A stretch of DNA of 64,000 bases from Marthasterias glacialis (lineage: Eukaryota; Echinodermata; Asteroidea; Forcipulatida; Asteriidae). The notes beneath the pieces are model-generated. The model was not told where the DNA came from and did no database searches. It worked only from the letters and a program-made list of their open reading frames with translations. Below, piece after piece: positions 1 through 11,796 of this stretch (position 1 is its first letter; each line of letters starts with the position of its first letter). The DNA lies in the NCBI GenBank assembly GCA_911728455.2, contig OU452223.1:1364001-1428000 (forward strand), read 5' to 3'. Position numbers and translations under genes: made by a program.

Positions 1-630
1 CAAACATTTTTTATTAAGTGAACTTTGACAAATGTTTGAGGAATTTAACCCATAAAAATCCTTCACTATTTGTGCTTTGTTTCCAAAATTACAAAATATT
101 ATACAATTTTGTTAAGATATAAGTTCCTGATAACTAAAGAGGATTAGAATGAAAATACTCTTCTGATAACCAATGTCTATCAAACTTTTAAAACTTGCTA
201 TCTAGGAGTTTTGTCACTTATTGGGTTTAGGACTGTGTGAAACCCTAAAATATGTTGAACTATTTTTGTATACATTCACCACATTTATGCACTTTTTGAA
301 AAGAGCTTCATTTCCCTGAATGATTCTTTGTAAAAGATCAGAATTTTAAAATTTCCCAAAATGTTAACTCTTTACAAAAGAGTGTGCCTATTTTCAGCTT
401 CAAAATGTCTAGATATTTGATCAGAGCTATCCAAAAACACTCAGCATTTTCAGGGAGCTGTTATACTGAGAAGACTATCAATGGAATTGGTATCAAATCT
501 AAGACATGTTTAATGTCAGAGTTCCTGTTGTGTTATAAGTTTTGTATTGATATTGTTCAGTAGGAAGCTGTTATTTTAATTGAATCAAATCTCTTTTATT
601 TGACACTCAGAGCCTGCTTCTCCTAAAAAT
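1..630. other. AT-rich non-coding sequence
   Basis: No open frame of useful length, splice pattern or recognisable repeat is visible here. Confidence 0.5.
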
Positions 631-755
631 GAATCTGCAGCTAAAACATTACATGTTGTCAATCAGGTCAAACTGCTGTGCATCACTCACAGTAGGGGCG
701 TCGGCAACATTTATTAGTGATTGGCTACTTTACAGCCTTAACTAATAACAGCTTC
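631..755 (-). repeat. Local duplicate A (copy 1)
   Basis: This stretch matches 2340-2436 closely. A core of about 55 bases is nearly identical (657-710 against 2350-2402), and weaker similarity on both sides is broken by indels. Read on the minus strand the core translates as APTVSDAQQFDL followed by a few residues and a stop. No further copy was noticed in the window, so this could be a decayed exon duplicate or a low-copy transposon. Confidence 0.6.
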
Positions 756-1311
756 CTCTTATTGCTTTTTGTGATTGAAAATCTTCCTGCATAACTGGCT
801 TTATACATGATTACACTAACATCAATGAAGCAAAACTGTAACAGATAACCCTACAACTGGGGGTCGGTCAAATTATTTTTGATAGTGAGGCTAGTGAACA
901 TCGCATTTGTGACCTTATATCAATATATTCTGGAGCCATTTCAACAAAACCAAAGACAAATTGAAGGGTCAGGATGTAGTTTTCCTGCTAACAATTGATG
1001 TTAAAGGCCTCAAGTTCCGACCCTGGTGAGCATCTAAGATTTCTTCAGAGAAAACGTTGTATACAAAAGAGTGGTACAGTTCTAAAATAAATGAAGGGGA
1101 CAGCTAGATGGGGTATGAGGGAATAGCTTCTTCCATTGTCTAAAGCACATAATAAAAAAATATTCTTACATCTAGCTCTAATTCTCAGCTCTCGTATGTC
1201 ATCAAAGACAAGAATTTACCCAAAAATATACTTCTACATAAAGAAAATTACAGGTGCTTAAGTACATCATGGAGGAAATTAGGCCATTCAATAATTGCAT
1301 ATTTTTTTAGA
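756..1311. other. Non-coding, nothing recognised
   Basis: No supported gene or repeat structure was seen in this stretch. Confidence 0.4.
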
Positions 1312-1612
1312 TCACTCAACTGGAACTGGTGACATATAAGTGAGTTCTATCTTTCATGTATGTATGCGTGTCAGTAGCAATATTTGATTCAAGTTTCAAA
1401 TCAGTACATCATTACAATTAGGAGTTACGATCATTCATGGTTTTCACTGTTTTAAATCATTCAACTGGAGCTGGTGACATATTTTTTTTATGAGTTTTAT
1501 CTTTACATATGATTTTGCATGTTAGCAGCAATATTTTATTCAAATTTAAAGTCAGTAGATCATTGCAATAAGTTATTGCCATTCAAAGTTTCCATTGTTT
1601 TAGGTCTTTCAA
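1312..1612. repeat. Diverged tandem duplication, ~149-bp unit
   Basis: Two consecutive units share an ordered series of blocks: a CAACTGGA(A/G)CTGGTGACATA block, a TCTATCTTTCAT-like block, an AGCAATATTT block and a final CATTCAAAG/TTCACTGTTTTA block. Similarity is moderate, so the duplication is old. There is no coding frame. Confidence 0.6.
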
Positions 1613-2129
1613 TTTGAACTGTGGCAGAATCTGCTGTGTTGCTACAAATCAGTTCAAATTTAGTTCTGGAATTTCAACATTCAGCATGTAAAGTCTGAAG
1701 TTGGCTACTTAAAGTCCTCGGGGCAATGATTAACTATGTAAAAAAACGTTTTCTTTTTATTTAAAAAATTTCAACATTTCAGCAAAAAATGTGTTGATAA
1801 ACACAACACATGGCTGTCACTTTGAAATGGTTGTCACTGTGTAATGGTTGCACTTAGGCTTTGAGATTCCATAAAACAGCTCAAAACATAAACGCTGAAG
1901 CTTGATGTTAAAACTTTAACATTGAATGCGGATGGCCCGATGGATGGACGGACATACGGACGGAGGAAATCAGTGGTACATAGGCTCGTATTCTGCTTAA
2001 GCAGCTCTCCAAAAATCACTAAAAAGGCTTTAAAAAGGCTTAAATACTTGTGGTAATCATTTATGTTTCCCTTTGTACCCATACTTTGTACATGGTAAGA
2101 ACTTTAAGTACATTTTATTTACATTAAAA
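1613..2129. other. Non-coding, nothing recognised
   Basis: Short AT-rich sequence. The small ORF here (1834-2082, minus) has no protein-like features. Confidence 0.35.
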
Positions 2130-2456
2130 CTAAAAATAATGCACATTTTGACTCAATTTAAAACAAAGGCCAGAAGTTTCACATTGACAATAATAAGATG
2201 TGTCCTCAATTGCTGACAAAGTACCTCCTTTGAGGGTTTTAAATGTCAAAGATCTTGTTGTTCCAGGGTGTGGTTGTAATAAAAATGATACTTTTATAGA
2301 AACTAAATGTTTTTTAATGTGATGCTCAATACAAAACAAAATCTGCATGTTGTCAGTCAGGTCAAACTGCTGTGCATCACTCACAGTAGGGGCGTTGGCA
2401 ACAATTTCGACAGCCTTAATTAATATCAGCTTTATCCAACTGAAATTTATGTTCAC
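2130..2456 (-). CDS. Possible exon or decayed coding fragment, unknown
   Basis: An open frame of 108 codons on the minus strand. It contains the segment APTVSDAQQFDLTDNM, which is also present in broken form in the duplicate at 631-755, and a later Cys-rich stretch (CQCETSGLC). A possible acceptor (AAATTTCAG, minus strand) precedes the conserved part. I do not recognise the family. The frame is compatible with an exon of a minus-strand gene that could start in the ORF at 2841-3062, but the most obvious phases do not join. It may equally be part of a repeat. Confidence 0.18.
   Translation of the reverse strand: MNINFSWIKLILIKAVEIVANAPTVSDAQQFDLTDNMQILFCIEHHIKKHLVSIKVSFLLQPHPGTTRSLTFKTLKGGTLSAIEDTSYYCQCETSGLCFKLSQNVHYF
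2340..2436 (-). repeat. Local duplicate A (copy 2)
   Basis: Partner of 631-755. The core at 2350-2402 differs from copy 1 at only a couple of positions. Copy 2 lacks a short insertion present in copy 1 just upstream, which is why its frame stays open. Confidence 0.6.
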
Positions 2457-2840
2457 AAAACTATTGTAAATCCTGTTTGTAAATGATTACTGAGGCTTAT
2501 CATGGCTTTTTATAAATATTATCTAGAGTCATAATAATATAACATAACTAGAACAGCAAAAGCTGCCATGGCAAACTGTGGGTTGCCCGATAGAGGAAAG
2601 AGAACTAATAGAAAAACTGATCCTTTAGATCAACTGGTGTTCAATTGGGTAAGGACCTTAACAAGAATTCACTAGACCAATGCCTAATTGGTTTGAAATG
2701 TGGCAAAGGGGCTCAGATAGGGGAGGGCCAACCGGGAAAAGTATTTTTTAGGTAAGGAACAAATCATCACCGTTTTAAACTGGCAAATCTGTGTATGCAG
2801 CATCAACACGGCGCTTTGAGAAAAGCGCTTTTGAAGTTGT

Positions 2841-3062
2841 TCACATTTTGAAAAATGTATTTTGACCGGTTTTATTATCGAATGTATGTAATATTTTCCA
2901 GTGAATCCAGTTTTTTACACTTAGATTTACAGATGACATCAACAAACCTGCATTCTCAAGGAGGATTTTATACACAGAAATTATGTCCAGATTCTGAAGC
3001 AAATTATTGCCCGAGACCCAAAACATTGTAAAAGCTACAAATACAAATAGTGTTTTTTCCAA
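2841..3062 (-). CDS. Possible signal-peptide ORF, unknown
   Basis: A 73-codon ORF on the minus strand. Its first ~18 residues look like a signal peptide: a Lys at position 3 followed by a hydrophobic run (LFVFVAFTMFWVSG). A possible but weak donor (GCAG|GTTTGT) occurs after about 38 codons. The remainder is hydrophilic with no known domain. It could be the first exon of a minus-strand secreted protein, but no matching second exon could be joined in phase, and AT-rich DNA produces such ORFs by chance. Confidence 0.15.
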   Translation of the reverse strand: MEKTLFVFVAFTMFWVSGNNLLQNLDIISVYKILLENAGLLMSSVNLSVKNWIHWKILHTFDNKTGQNTFFKM

Positions 3063-3269
3063 AGCATCACAAAGATTATATATGTAAAATATTATGTTAT
3101 GCAGAAAAATATCTTACCAGAAAACTTGTGAAAACTTGGGATTTTGTAACAAAAAAGTCTTATTTTAAAGACGCTTTTAACAATAATCAAAAATTCTACC
3201 CTAAAATAAAAGCAGCACAATTTACTACACCATTTCTCATTTGTTGCATTCTCTTCTCCATGTAATTTC

Positions 3270-4275
3270 ACATCATATCACCCAAAAAGTATCATCCACT
3301 ATCTGTAGGTCAATATCACTCCACAAGATGGGTTACAATTCCATACAACGTTTTTCACTTAGCTGCTCACTTTTCTTCAATTAATTTCACTTCATTACCC
3401 AAACTGTATCAACCACTACCTGTAGATCAATATCACTCTACAAGATGGTTAACAATTCAATACACCATTTCTCACTTTGTTGCATGCTTTTCCTCAATTA
3501 ATTTTACTTCATTACCCAAACTGTATCAACCACTACCTGTAGACAAATATCACTCTACAAGATGGTTAACAATTCAATACACCATTTCTCACTTTGTTGC
3601 ACGCTCTTCCTCAATTAATTTTACTTCATTACCCAAACTGTATCAACCACTACCAATAGATCAATATCACTCTACAAGATGGTTAACAATTCAATACACC
3701 ATTTCTCACTTTGTTGCACGCTCTTCTTCAATTAATTTCACTTCATTACCCAAACTGTATCAACCACTACCTATAGATCAATATCACTCTACAAGATGGT
3801 TAACAATTCAATACACCATTTCTCACTTTGTTGCACGCTCTTCTTCAATTAATTTCACTTCATTACCCAAACTGTATCAACCACTACCTGTACATCAATA
3901 TCACTCTACAAGATGGTTAACAATTCAATACACCATTTCTCACTTTGTTACACGCTCTTCTTCAATTAATTTTACTTATTACCCAAACTGTATCAACCAC
4001 TACCTATAGATCAATATCACTCTACAAGATGGTTAACAATTCAATACACCATTTCTCACTTTGTTGCACGCTCTTCCTGAATTAATTTCCCTTCATTACC
4101 CTAACTGTATCAACCACTACCTATAGATCAATATCACTCTACAAGATGGTTTACAATTCAATACACCATTTCTCACTTTGTTGCATGCTCCTCTTAAATT
4201 AATTTCCCTTCATTACCTGAACTGTATCAACCACTACCTGTATATCAATATCACTCCACAAGATGGTTTACTATA
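3270..4275. repeat. 117-bp satellite, about 8-9 units
   Basis: The block TCAATATCACTCTACAAGATGG recurs with almost constant spacing: 3311, 3428, 3545, 3662, 3779, 3896, 4012, 4129 and 4246. All steps are 117 bases except one of 116. The first and last units are the most diverged and the middle ones nearly identical, as expected when unequal exchange homogenises the centre of an array. Units contain no direct spacer/repeat alternation and no sustained ORF. Confidence 0.92.
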
Positions 4276-6185
4276 CCTATCCCGTGCTGCCTATGTTAGG
4301 CATATGCCCCCTAATGTTTTCCTTGTGTCAGTTTACAAATGTAATTCTTACAGGAGGCCTATTCACTCGCATTATCGACCTTTGGTCCGATATGTTTTGT
4401 ACCTGAGACCCACGTATTCACTCCTGATATTAATCTCAGGGTCCTTTCCAAGACTTGATCACTTGTGCGGCCATATGCACATTATTTGTCTTGAGTTCTA
4501 TCTCCTGATATCCATTTTATGCATGATCACTCAGATTTGTCCCTCCCTTTATGGCTTTTTCGCATACTTGTGAAAAAGCCTTTCTTTTCATTCTTTTTTT
4601 TTTCTTTTTCTTTTTTTTCTTCTTCCTCTTCCACTTCTTTTTTGCCAAAAACCCCATAGACTTTGAACACGTTTTTTCTACACGCCACTTTTGCCATTTG
4701 CATATCATTTAAATTTGGCACAGACATAGTCCTTACAGCATAGATGTATGCCGCACAATGACGTCATGATGATGTCATCACTGGTCACGGGCCGTCATCT
4801 TAAAGATTTAAAATTTAAATGTTTAAAAATACATATCAAATCAGCCTTAAGAGACCATAGGGTTCTGTTTGCAGGATTGGGTAGGGATAAATTAGGTCTT
4901 CATTTTATTCAGTGTGCGAGACCTCACTTAACCTCTACTTCCGGTCGAAATCGAAAGTGCCCATGTAATTCAAAAGTAGTAAAAGTTATGAAGTTGCTTT
5001 CAACGATGTTATTGCTCGGCAAGGGTCTGCATTTAAAAAAAAATTGATGATGTCATAATTTACATCAGCGCCCTCTAGCGGCAGGTTGAAAACAGTTCAA
5101 AATTGACTTTTTGAAGATGTGTGTTGCAAAGTTTCTTAAAATCGCTTCAAAATTGATACATATGTTGCCCTGCAGCCTGCCATCATGATGTCATCATTTG
5201 TCAGGTTTTATTACCTTAAAGGTGCAGTTTGACATGATATAACTACCAAATCCAATTCACCGTACCAGCGGGCTGAATTTTCATTTACTGATAGTTAGTA
5301 ACATTGTGTAAAGGTAAAATGTGGTTAACTTATAATGACGTCATCAGAAGTCATTTGACGTCAGCTTAAAGGTGCTAATATCAAACCTCAAAATTATGCG
5401 TTGACAAACTTCTTCTACATAAAAGAGAGCTAAAAAAGCCCTGTGTTCTGTTTTGACAGACATAGTTCTAGTTTTCAGGGTTTGAAATTAGCAGTCGCCC
5501 GCTCGCCAAATGCGAGTGAAAACAATGGCGGGCGAGTCAAAACAATGCCCTAAGTAGTCCGGTGGGTGAGTAAAAAATAATGCCAAAATGATATGTCTCC
5601 TTTAAAATAAAATCCTGGAGTGGAAGTGCCGATCTCCACAAACGTAAAACAATCATGATAAGTGATTCAATTTCAAAAAGAAATCGCCGTGTTTGTAAGC
5701 TACAATCAGAACCATCAAAACGTCCCTCGAAAGTGCCCTGCTGAAACGCAGACCACATTGCGATCACGATGTACACTGTACACAATGCCATGCGACATGT
5801 AAGCATTCGCATTGTTTCCAATAATTTACAGGCTGATAGTCTTCATTATCTTGCTATTTCGCATGTTACATTAATGCAAGAAATATTGAACGCTAGAGGG
5901 CACTTTCAAAACAATGCGAATGAATGGAAGAGTGCATCTTCTATTGTTGAAATATACCAGTGCATTATTACTAATTGCCTTCACCTAAAGACTAGACGGA
6001 TCTACACATGCCCAGGACATCGCTGATGCACAAACTGCTAGACGTTTACACAGCACTGTCATCGCTGGAGCGCACGCAAAAGCTGTCGAAAGCATGGTCA
6101 GTGGAGAAAGTTTCCCGGCAATTGCAGCATGATTACGAAAAAAGAACATATTTTGTAGGCTTTATTTAGCTAAAATTATAACATT
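4276..6185. other. Non-coding; low-complexity and diverged repeats
   Basis: Contains a T/C-rich run at about 4590-4640, which causes spurious Lys/Glu-rich minus-strand ORFs, and an ACTTCCGGTCG relic near 4937 resembling the family M motif. From about 5680 onward the sequence resembles 54,230-54,750. No gene is supported. Confidence 0.4.
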
Positions 6186-6310
6186 TACGATACCCTGGAT
6201 GAATGGAAAGAGTGTTTTACAGTAAAATGTAAGATCCATTCCTTTTTGTTTTTTTGCGGGGTGATTGCTCCAAGTAAAAATGCTGTGATGAAGTCCAGTG
6301 CTTTGACTAC
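5680..6310. repeat. Diverged dispersed repeat, resembles 54230-54750
   Basis: Both places share the order of an AGAACCATCAAA block, a G(C)CCTCT-type block, a 'TACCCTGGATG(A/G)ATG(G/A)AA' block and a 'GATGAAG..CA.TGCTTT' block. Similarity is patchy, so this is an old copy of an unclassified element. Confidence 0.35.
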
Positions 6311-6318
6311 ACGTGCCA

Positions 6319-6363
6319 TCTGAAACGGACGGTTTACATGTGTATAAAACCGACCGTTTCAGA
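6319..6363. repeat. 45-bp near-perfect hairpin
   Basis: TCTGAAACGG-CGGTTTA on the left pairs with TAAACCG-CCGTTTCAGA on the right around a loop of about six bases, giving an 18-bp stem with a single central mismatch. It may be a transposon-end relic or a short palindromic MITE. There is no evidence of transcription. Confidence 0.75.
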
Positions 6364-7017
6364 AACGATTACACATTTACAAAAAGTAACCGTAAACACC
6401 AGGCTTTACTGAGAAGACTGGGATATAGTTAAGTGGGAACATGGTAACATCATGTAATGTACGATTATTGTCATAATTTTTTTCCTTTTTCGGCAGCTTA
6501 AAATAACGAATAAATTAAAATGAAAAAAAAATTAATAAATGCAATAACAAATAAATACCTAAAATGGAGACCGACTTCGTCACTATGAAATGAACATGAA
6601 AACAAAGTGGTCGTAGTTCGTGCGTCGGTAAAACATCAACCCAACCCGTATAACAGTATCTAGCTCCCTGTCCGTAGCGTTGTTAGTCTGCACAGTGCTG
6701 CGACCGACAGTGACACATTAGATGCTACAACTCCCTCTCAGTCTGCGTGTGGCAAATTTTTTCTTTGCAAAATAACATATAATATTACAATCCCATTCAG
6801 TCTTTTTTGGACTCTGTACTAAATTCTATGACAACATAAGCAACAACATGAACAAATAAAGGAAAGACAACATACCTGAAACATCAAAATGATTTATTTC
6901 TAAAATTGCCATCAGAAAAGAAAAATAAATTTAAAAGCACACCAGAAGCTCGGTGCCAAGGGGGTTACTTGCTTCAGGTCTTTCAATTTTACAATGACGT
7001 CAGCGCTTGAATGCCTG

Positions 7018-7078
7018 AAAGACTTGGACGTGCAGTTGATGATCATTGCTCACTGCTTGAGCAAACTGCACGTCCAAA
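7018..7078. repeat. Hairpin with 14-bp perfect stem
   Basis: TTGGACGTGCAGTT and its exact reverse complement AACTGCACGTCCAA flank a loop of about 27 bases, which itself contains a TTGCTCA/TGAGCAA inverted repeat. This explains the opposed ORFs on both strands here. Confidence 0.7.
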
Positions 7079-7613
7079 CTCGGAGCTATAACAAATCCAG
7101 CGCAAACTGTTGTTGCACGTGCTTCGTCTTGTGGAGTACGTGTGGAGTACGGGTCATAAGTTATCTTCGCAGCATTGTTTTCAAAATTATCGCTCACCGC
7201 TCGTTGTTCAAACGAGGCAAGTTCGTGTAGCGGCAGACAAGGCTGCTGTCTATACGGAATCGTCCATGTTCTACAGAAGGTTTTGATTGAATTTTCAGAG
7301 CGTGGGTGAACAATTTTCGTGTCTATTTTGTGTTTACTGTGAAGAAAATTCAAATGACAAGGATCAAGGATCTATTTGTGAGTTATATAAGCAATATAGA
7401 ATGCATTTAAATCCGGCATTGTCGCTGAATATCACTCGATAAAATCTGGCTTTTTCATTTTACTCGGCTTGTATCACTTCGCCTCGTGGTGAAATGGAAT
7501 AATACATTTTGCCTTGTGTTTTTTTCCCCAAACAATGCCCAAACTTACTCCTTTACTTAGTGGCAGCCTGAACAGGAATTACATGGTACCTTTACTTTAG
7601 TATAGGGGGTTAA

Positions 7614-8519
7614 CCCTATCAGGACCGGGGGGGGGGGCACAATGTGCCCCCCCCTACCAATTTTTTTACCGTAACTTTTTAACGCTTAGTCCGATCACCG
7701 CGAAATTTTCTGACTTTTCCTAAAATATATCTAGGATCATATTGGCAAAAAAATAATTGATACCGAGGGTTAGCTGTTGCCATGGCAACCATTTGTTTGA
7801 CCTTGGGTCACACGATTTTACTGTTTTTTAGTGATTTTTAAAGCTTTTTGGACATAAAGTGATAGTGGTGAGTCACGTGATAGTCTGAAATGGTTTCGGG
7901 AATTCAAACTGGCCGCCATTTTTGGCGGCCATCTTGGATTTTGTGTTTTCAGCCTGTAATTAGGGGGTCAAATTATATCAAGTTTTTTAACAATGGAACA
8001 TTTTCAACCTGCTAATTTATTACTTTTCAGACCCAAAAAATGTTCAGATTTGTCAATCATGCCTTATTATTTCTCCCTGGGCCCTTGGCGGCGGCCATTT
8101 TGATTGTTAAGTGAAAAAAACGCAAAAAAACATTTTTTCCCGAAAATGGGATAAATTAATGAATTATTATGCCCCCTAAAGATAAATCCAGTGACTAAAT
8201 TAGGTTCAAATTATATTTATCTTGTTAAAATGTACAAGTTTGCCAAGTTTCAAAACATTCGGACAAAAAATACAGAAGTTATGGCAAAAACACGATTTTT
8301 GACCAAAAATGGGCAAAAATCAGTCAAAAACGCCCTCTAGTGACGGTTTTTTGAAATTTTGTGACATCATCATGTAGAACTCGGTGAAATGAACATTTGT
8401 GGCAAGTTTCATCAAAATCGGTCAAACACTTTGGAAAATACGGAGGGGGGGCACTATGTGCCCCCCCCCCCCCCCCCCCCGGTCCCCGTACAACCAAAAA
8501 AAGCCCGGTCCTGATAGGG
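7614..8519. mobile_element. piggyBac-like non-autonomous element (MITE), complete
   Basis: A 906-bp element flanked on both sides by TTAA (7610-7613 and 8520-8523) with inverted ends CCCTATCAGGACC / GGTCCTGATAGGG. TTAA target duplication with ends beginning CCCTA is the known signature of the piggyBac superfamily. It encodes no transposase. Both subterminal regions carry a G-run/C-run palindrome around GCACAATGTGC or GCACTATGTGC, the right one followed by a long pure-C tract. Partial relatives lie at 19513-20039 and 49378-50228. Confidence 0.85.
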
Positions 8520-8523
8520 TTAA

Positions 8524-8857
8524 AGAATTAAATAAGGCATTAACCTATTGTATTGTATTGTATTGTATTTTAAGTCAATATTACCAAAATAAAAAAAAAC
8601 TGTAAAAAATTTTTTTTTGACATACCGACCCTATTTTGAAATGGCATGTAATCGGAAACAGAACTTCTTCTTTCTTTGGCCTTACCTCAATGTATTGCAC
8701 CTTGTGCGTGTGCACTCAAGCATGATGATCATTTGTCTATAGACACTACGACGACTGTTTCGTGTAAATTTTTGCGGGGTCTGAGATGTTCTGGTGCATC
8801 TGTATTGTATGCACGGGGCCCTCTCTATGTGAAGTTCATGTTGACAAATTTCATACA
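8524..8857. other. Non-coding with short (TATTG)n run
   Basis: A run of about five TATTG units occurs at about 8542-8568. Nothing else is recognised. Confidence 0.5.
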
Positions 8858-10690
8858 TCTAATATAATAAGAGCGAAAACCTCAAATGTTTGTCGCACAT
8901 AGCGTCTGGAACGGCTGGGTCCTGCGTCTCGGGAGGGGAACCCATGTATCGGATAAAATCCAGAGGGTGACGTCGTCGCCCTTCCAGCTCCGCCGAAGAT
9001 GTCGTTTTTGCGTCACATGTAAATCGCCGCTTTTCCAGCATTATTCAAAGCTTTTTGTCATGCAGCGGCTGTCGTTCAGAACCATTCAGTTTTTTGCACG
9101 CACTCCCTCTGTTTTCCCTTAGGTGCTGTGTTATTCTTGACCCGTGTGCTTAATTACCGCAACAGCCACACTTTCGTGGTGTTTCTCAAATTGTACATAC
9201 AGCAGCCGTTTAGTTATTTATCCAGACGGAGTCTACTGTGCACATGATCCCTATTGTTCTACATCCACGATGATCAACGTTGGCCTGTATACCACAGCCC
9301 ATCACAGTTGCCGAGTTTACACTGGACCCAACAACGTTTTTATTAACACTGGACAATATCTGGCGTATAGTATAGGGTCCGACCAAGTGAACGCTCATGT
9401 GTTTGTTGGTACCTGTGTATTGCCTTACAAAATTCAAATTTCAAAAACAGGTAGTAACAAAAAACTGCTCCAAAATCCATGAAAGACCTCAACAATATAC
9501 TTTAAAATCACCTGAACTACGATGGAGATGTTGCCGGTTATGATGGTACGATTGTGTCAGATTAGACTGGCAACTTTATACCCCAACTATCTATACCCTT
9601 CATCCCCCCTTCATTTCATCCAACACCGACTGCTCCAAGCTCGATCTTCAGATCGGGCAACTTTGCTTGTCTAATATAATAAGAGCGAAAACCTCAGGCC
9701 CGTCTCAAAAGTTTGTCGCACATAGTGTCTGGATTGGCTGGGTCCCGCAAATCGGGAGAGGTACCTGCATGTCAGGACAAATCCAGAGGGCGTCGTCATC
9801 CCAAATTTCGCTCCACCGATGACGTCGTTTTCCCATGACGGTTGGATCTCTGCTTTTTTGCATTTATTCTGGGCTTTTTGTTATGCAGCGGCCAGTTGGG
9901 GACCAATCAGTTTCTCGCACGCACTCCCTCTGTTTTCCCTCAGGTGCTGTGTTATTCTTGACCCGTGTGCTTAATTACCGCAACGGCAACACTTTTGTGG
10001 TGTTTACCAAATCTTACATACAACAGCCGTTTATGGCTCGCACACGTTGGCTCGCACCCATTGTCTGATTGCATGTTACGTGTGTACACAATTTTACGCA
10101 ACTTCTGTTTCTTCAGGGCAGACAAGTTAGCGCTAGTGTTGTTTGCCCATTTCAGGCCATTCATGGTAAAGCACACACACAGCGTCCAGTCCACATTTGT
10201 GCAACTTTGTGGATTCCGGGATTTCATGTTTGTTTGGGAACCCCCACGGAATCATTTATCCAGATGGAGACGTTTGCGCAGAGTCTACTGTGCACATGAT
10301 GCCAATTGTTCTTTATATAAGCCTACATTCCACAGCCCATCACAGTCGCCGAGTACTGGACCCAATATCGCTTTATTAACACTGGACATTATCTGACGTA
10401 TGTATGGTCTGACCGAGTGAACGCTTATTTGTTTTTGTTACCTGTGAATGCCTCACAAAATTCAAATTTCAAAAACAGGGTGTAACAAATACTACTCCAA
10501 AATCCATGAAAAACCTCAACAATGTACTTTAAAATCCCATGAACTACGATGGAAATGTTGCCGATTATAATGGTTGTGTCAGATGAGACACTTTTACCCC
10601 AACTATCTATACCGGTCATCCCCCAATCTTCATTTCACCCAACACTGGCTGTTCCAAGCCCGATCTTCAGATCTGGCAACTTGGCCTGTA
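8858..10690. repeat. Diverged ~0.8-1.0-kb tandem duplication
   Basis: The block starting TAATATAATAAGAGCGAAAACCTCA at 8863 recurs at 9674. Both copies then run through the same order of blocks: GTTTGTCGCACATAG, a GGCTGGGTCC block, GATGACGTC-like, CACGCACTCCCTCTGTTTTCCC, TTCTTGACCCGTGTGCTTAATTACCGCAAC and a final ACTACGATGGA(G/A)ATGTTGCCG block. Part of the same family recurs in the foldback near 25,040-25,560. The small ORFs in each copy are not conserved between copies, so this is a repeat and not a gene pair. Confidence 0.75.
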
Positions 10691-10739
10691 GGTATTATAT
10701 GGCAAGGAGACAAAACCGTGACTTCATCAGGTGGTAAAT

Positions 10740-11446
10740 TACATTAAATCAAAGTTAACTATTTCAAAAAACTCATAACTCCCGCAGTACACAATGGATT
10801 TTTGCAATCTATACATCATTGGAAAGGCCTTTACTAACTGAATAAACGTTTTACTGACATGACCCCAAATTGACCTTGTCTTCCGGTTCAAACTGGAAGT
10901 TGAAAACTTTAAAAATTCATATTTTAAAAAGTGCTTATCATATAATCAACATTCTTACATCAGATTGTACAGAATTGAGCCTTCTCTAAGACAAATCCAT
11001 TGTACATGTGCATTCAAGCGTGTCCATCATTTTATATGTACAGTTTAGGTGTTGCACACATGTGCGTGTATGGACTTGGCTGTATGACATTGATACAGCC
11101 ATTGACTTGTACATTTACTGTGTGACAACTAGTCTCGGCTCAAGTTTAATAGTTTAATTTTTCCAAAAACATATATCTGAAAATATATCAGCCGTTTTCA
11201 CAGTCTATTCGCCACATGTAAGGGCTTAAAGTAATTCACAAAGTTGTACTAATATGAGACCTTATTTGACCTAATTTCCTGTCCAAACCGGAAGTTCAAA
11301 CTAAATATTACAATATAAAGCTCAATTTATTGTTTTTATGTTCATATTTCGATATTTAAGGTGATTTAACTTCAACTACATTAAATAACATCTTTATCTA
11401 CCATAATTCCAAACACCTTGTTTTTGTGATGACACAAAAACATACG
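10740..11446 (-). repeat. Family M repeat, inverted copy
   Basis: Reverse-complement relative of the family M element seen at 20758-22996. It has the block complementary to 'ATGATGTATAGATTGTAAAAATCCATTGTGTACTTCAGGAGTTATGA' (about 10770-10830), the CTTCCGGTT-AACTGGAAG palindrome with an adjoining TGACCT half-site (10870-10900), a second one at 11276-11295, and the terminal palindrome GTTTTTGTGATGACACAAAAAC with ACACCTTG beside it (about 11412-11440). Confidence 0.7.
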
Positions 11447-11489
11447 TCAAGTTTTTTATATTTTGGTGGGCCATTGCCTATTGTCTCAT

Positions 11490-11795
11490 CTACTTCACTT
11501 GAGCCTTGTTTCTCACTGGTCTTTTATTTGGCCCAGTACTGTTGTTCTTCCAATAATTTGACAAAGATTTGCAAGTTTTCTTCATCTCATTTTCTAGCTC
11601 TTTGAGCGAGTCATTTTCAGGAGTGTGTTGCAATCTAGCTTGCATTATTGAATCCCTTATGTATTTTTGTCGTTTGTAGTCCAACAGTGGTGGGGCTGGG
11701 AAGAGACTTTTGAGTTGTTTTCTTCTATTTATACTTACAAACCTCAACTTAGGGTTTCGACCAGAAATTGACCTCAGGCAAGGACGCCCACACAA
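11490..11795 (-). CDS. Unrecognised 101-codon ORF, partly repeat-derived
   Basis: An ORF on the minus strand ending in a Lys/Arg-rich tail. Its first ~20 codons fall in sequence shared with the dispersed repeat at 13340-13480 (the 'GACCAGAA-T-ACCTCAG' block), so that part is not gene-specific. The remainder (from about VSINRRKQ) is hydrophilic with no cysteine pattern or family signature. It could be a decayed terminal exon, a retro-copied fragment or chance. Confidence 0.15.
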   Translation of the reverse strand: MCGRPCLRSISGRNPKLRFVSINRRKQLKSLFPAPPLLDYKRQKYIRDSIMQARLQHTPENDSLKELENEMKKTCKSLSNYWKNNSTGPNKRPVRNKAQVK

Positions 11796-11796
11796 G

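Noticed and set aside
3270..4275. Regularly spaced repeats as a CRISPR array
   Set aside because: The whole 117-bp unit is repeated with no unique spacers, and the surrounding sequence is eukaryotic.
4517..4727. Lys/Glu-rich minus-strand ORFs
   Set aside because: They are caused by a T/C-rich low-complexity run on the plus strand.
8886..10396. Several ORFs of 75-143 codons on both strands
   Set aside because: They lie in a diverged duplication whose two copies do not keep the same frames, and part of it recurs in the foldback at 25,040-25,560.
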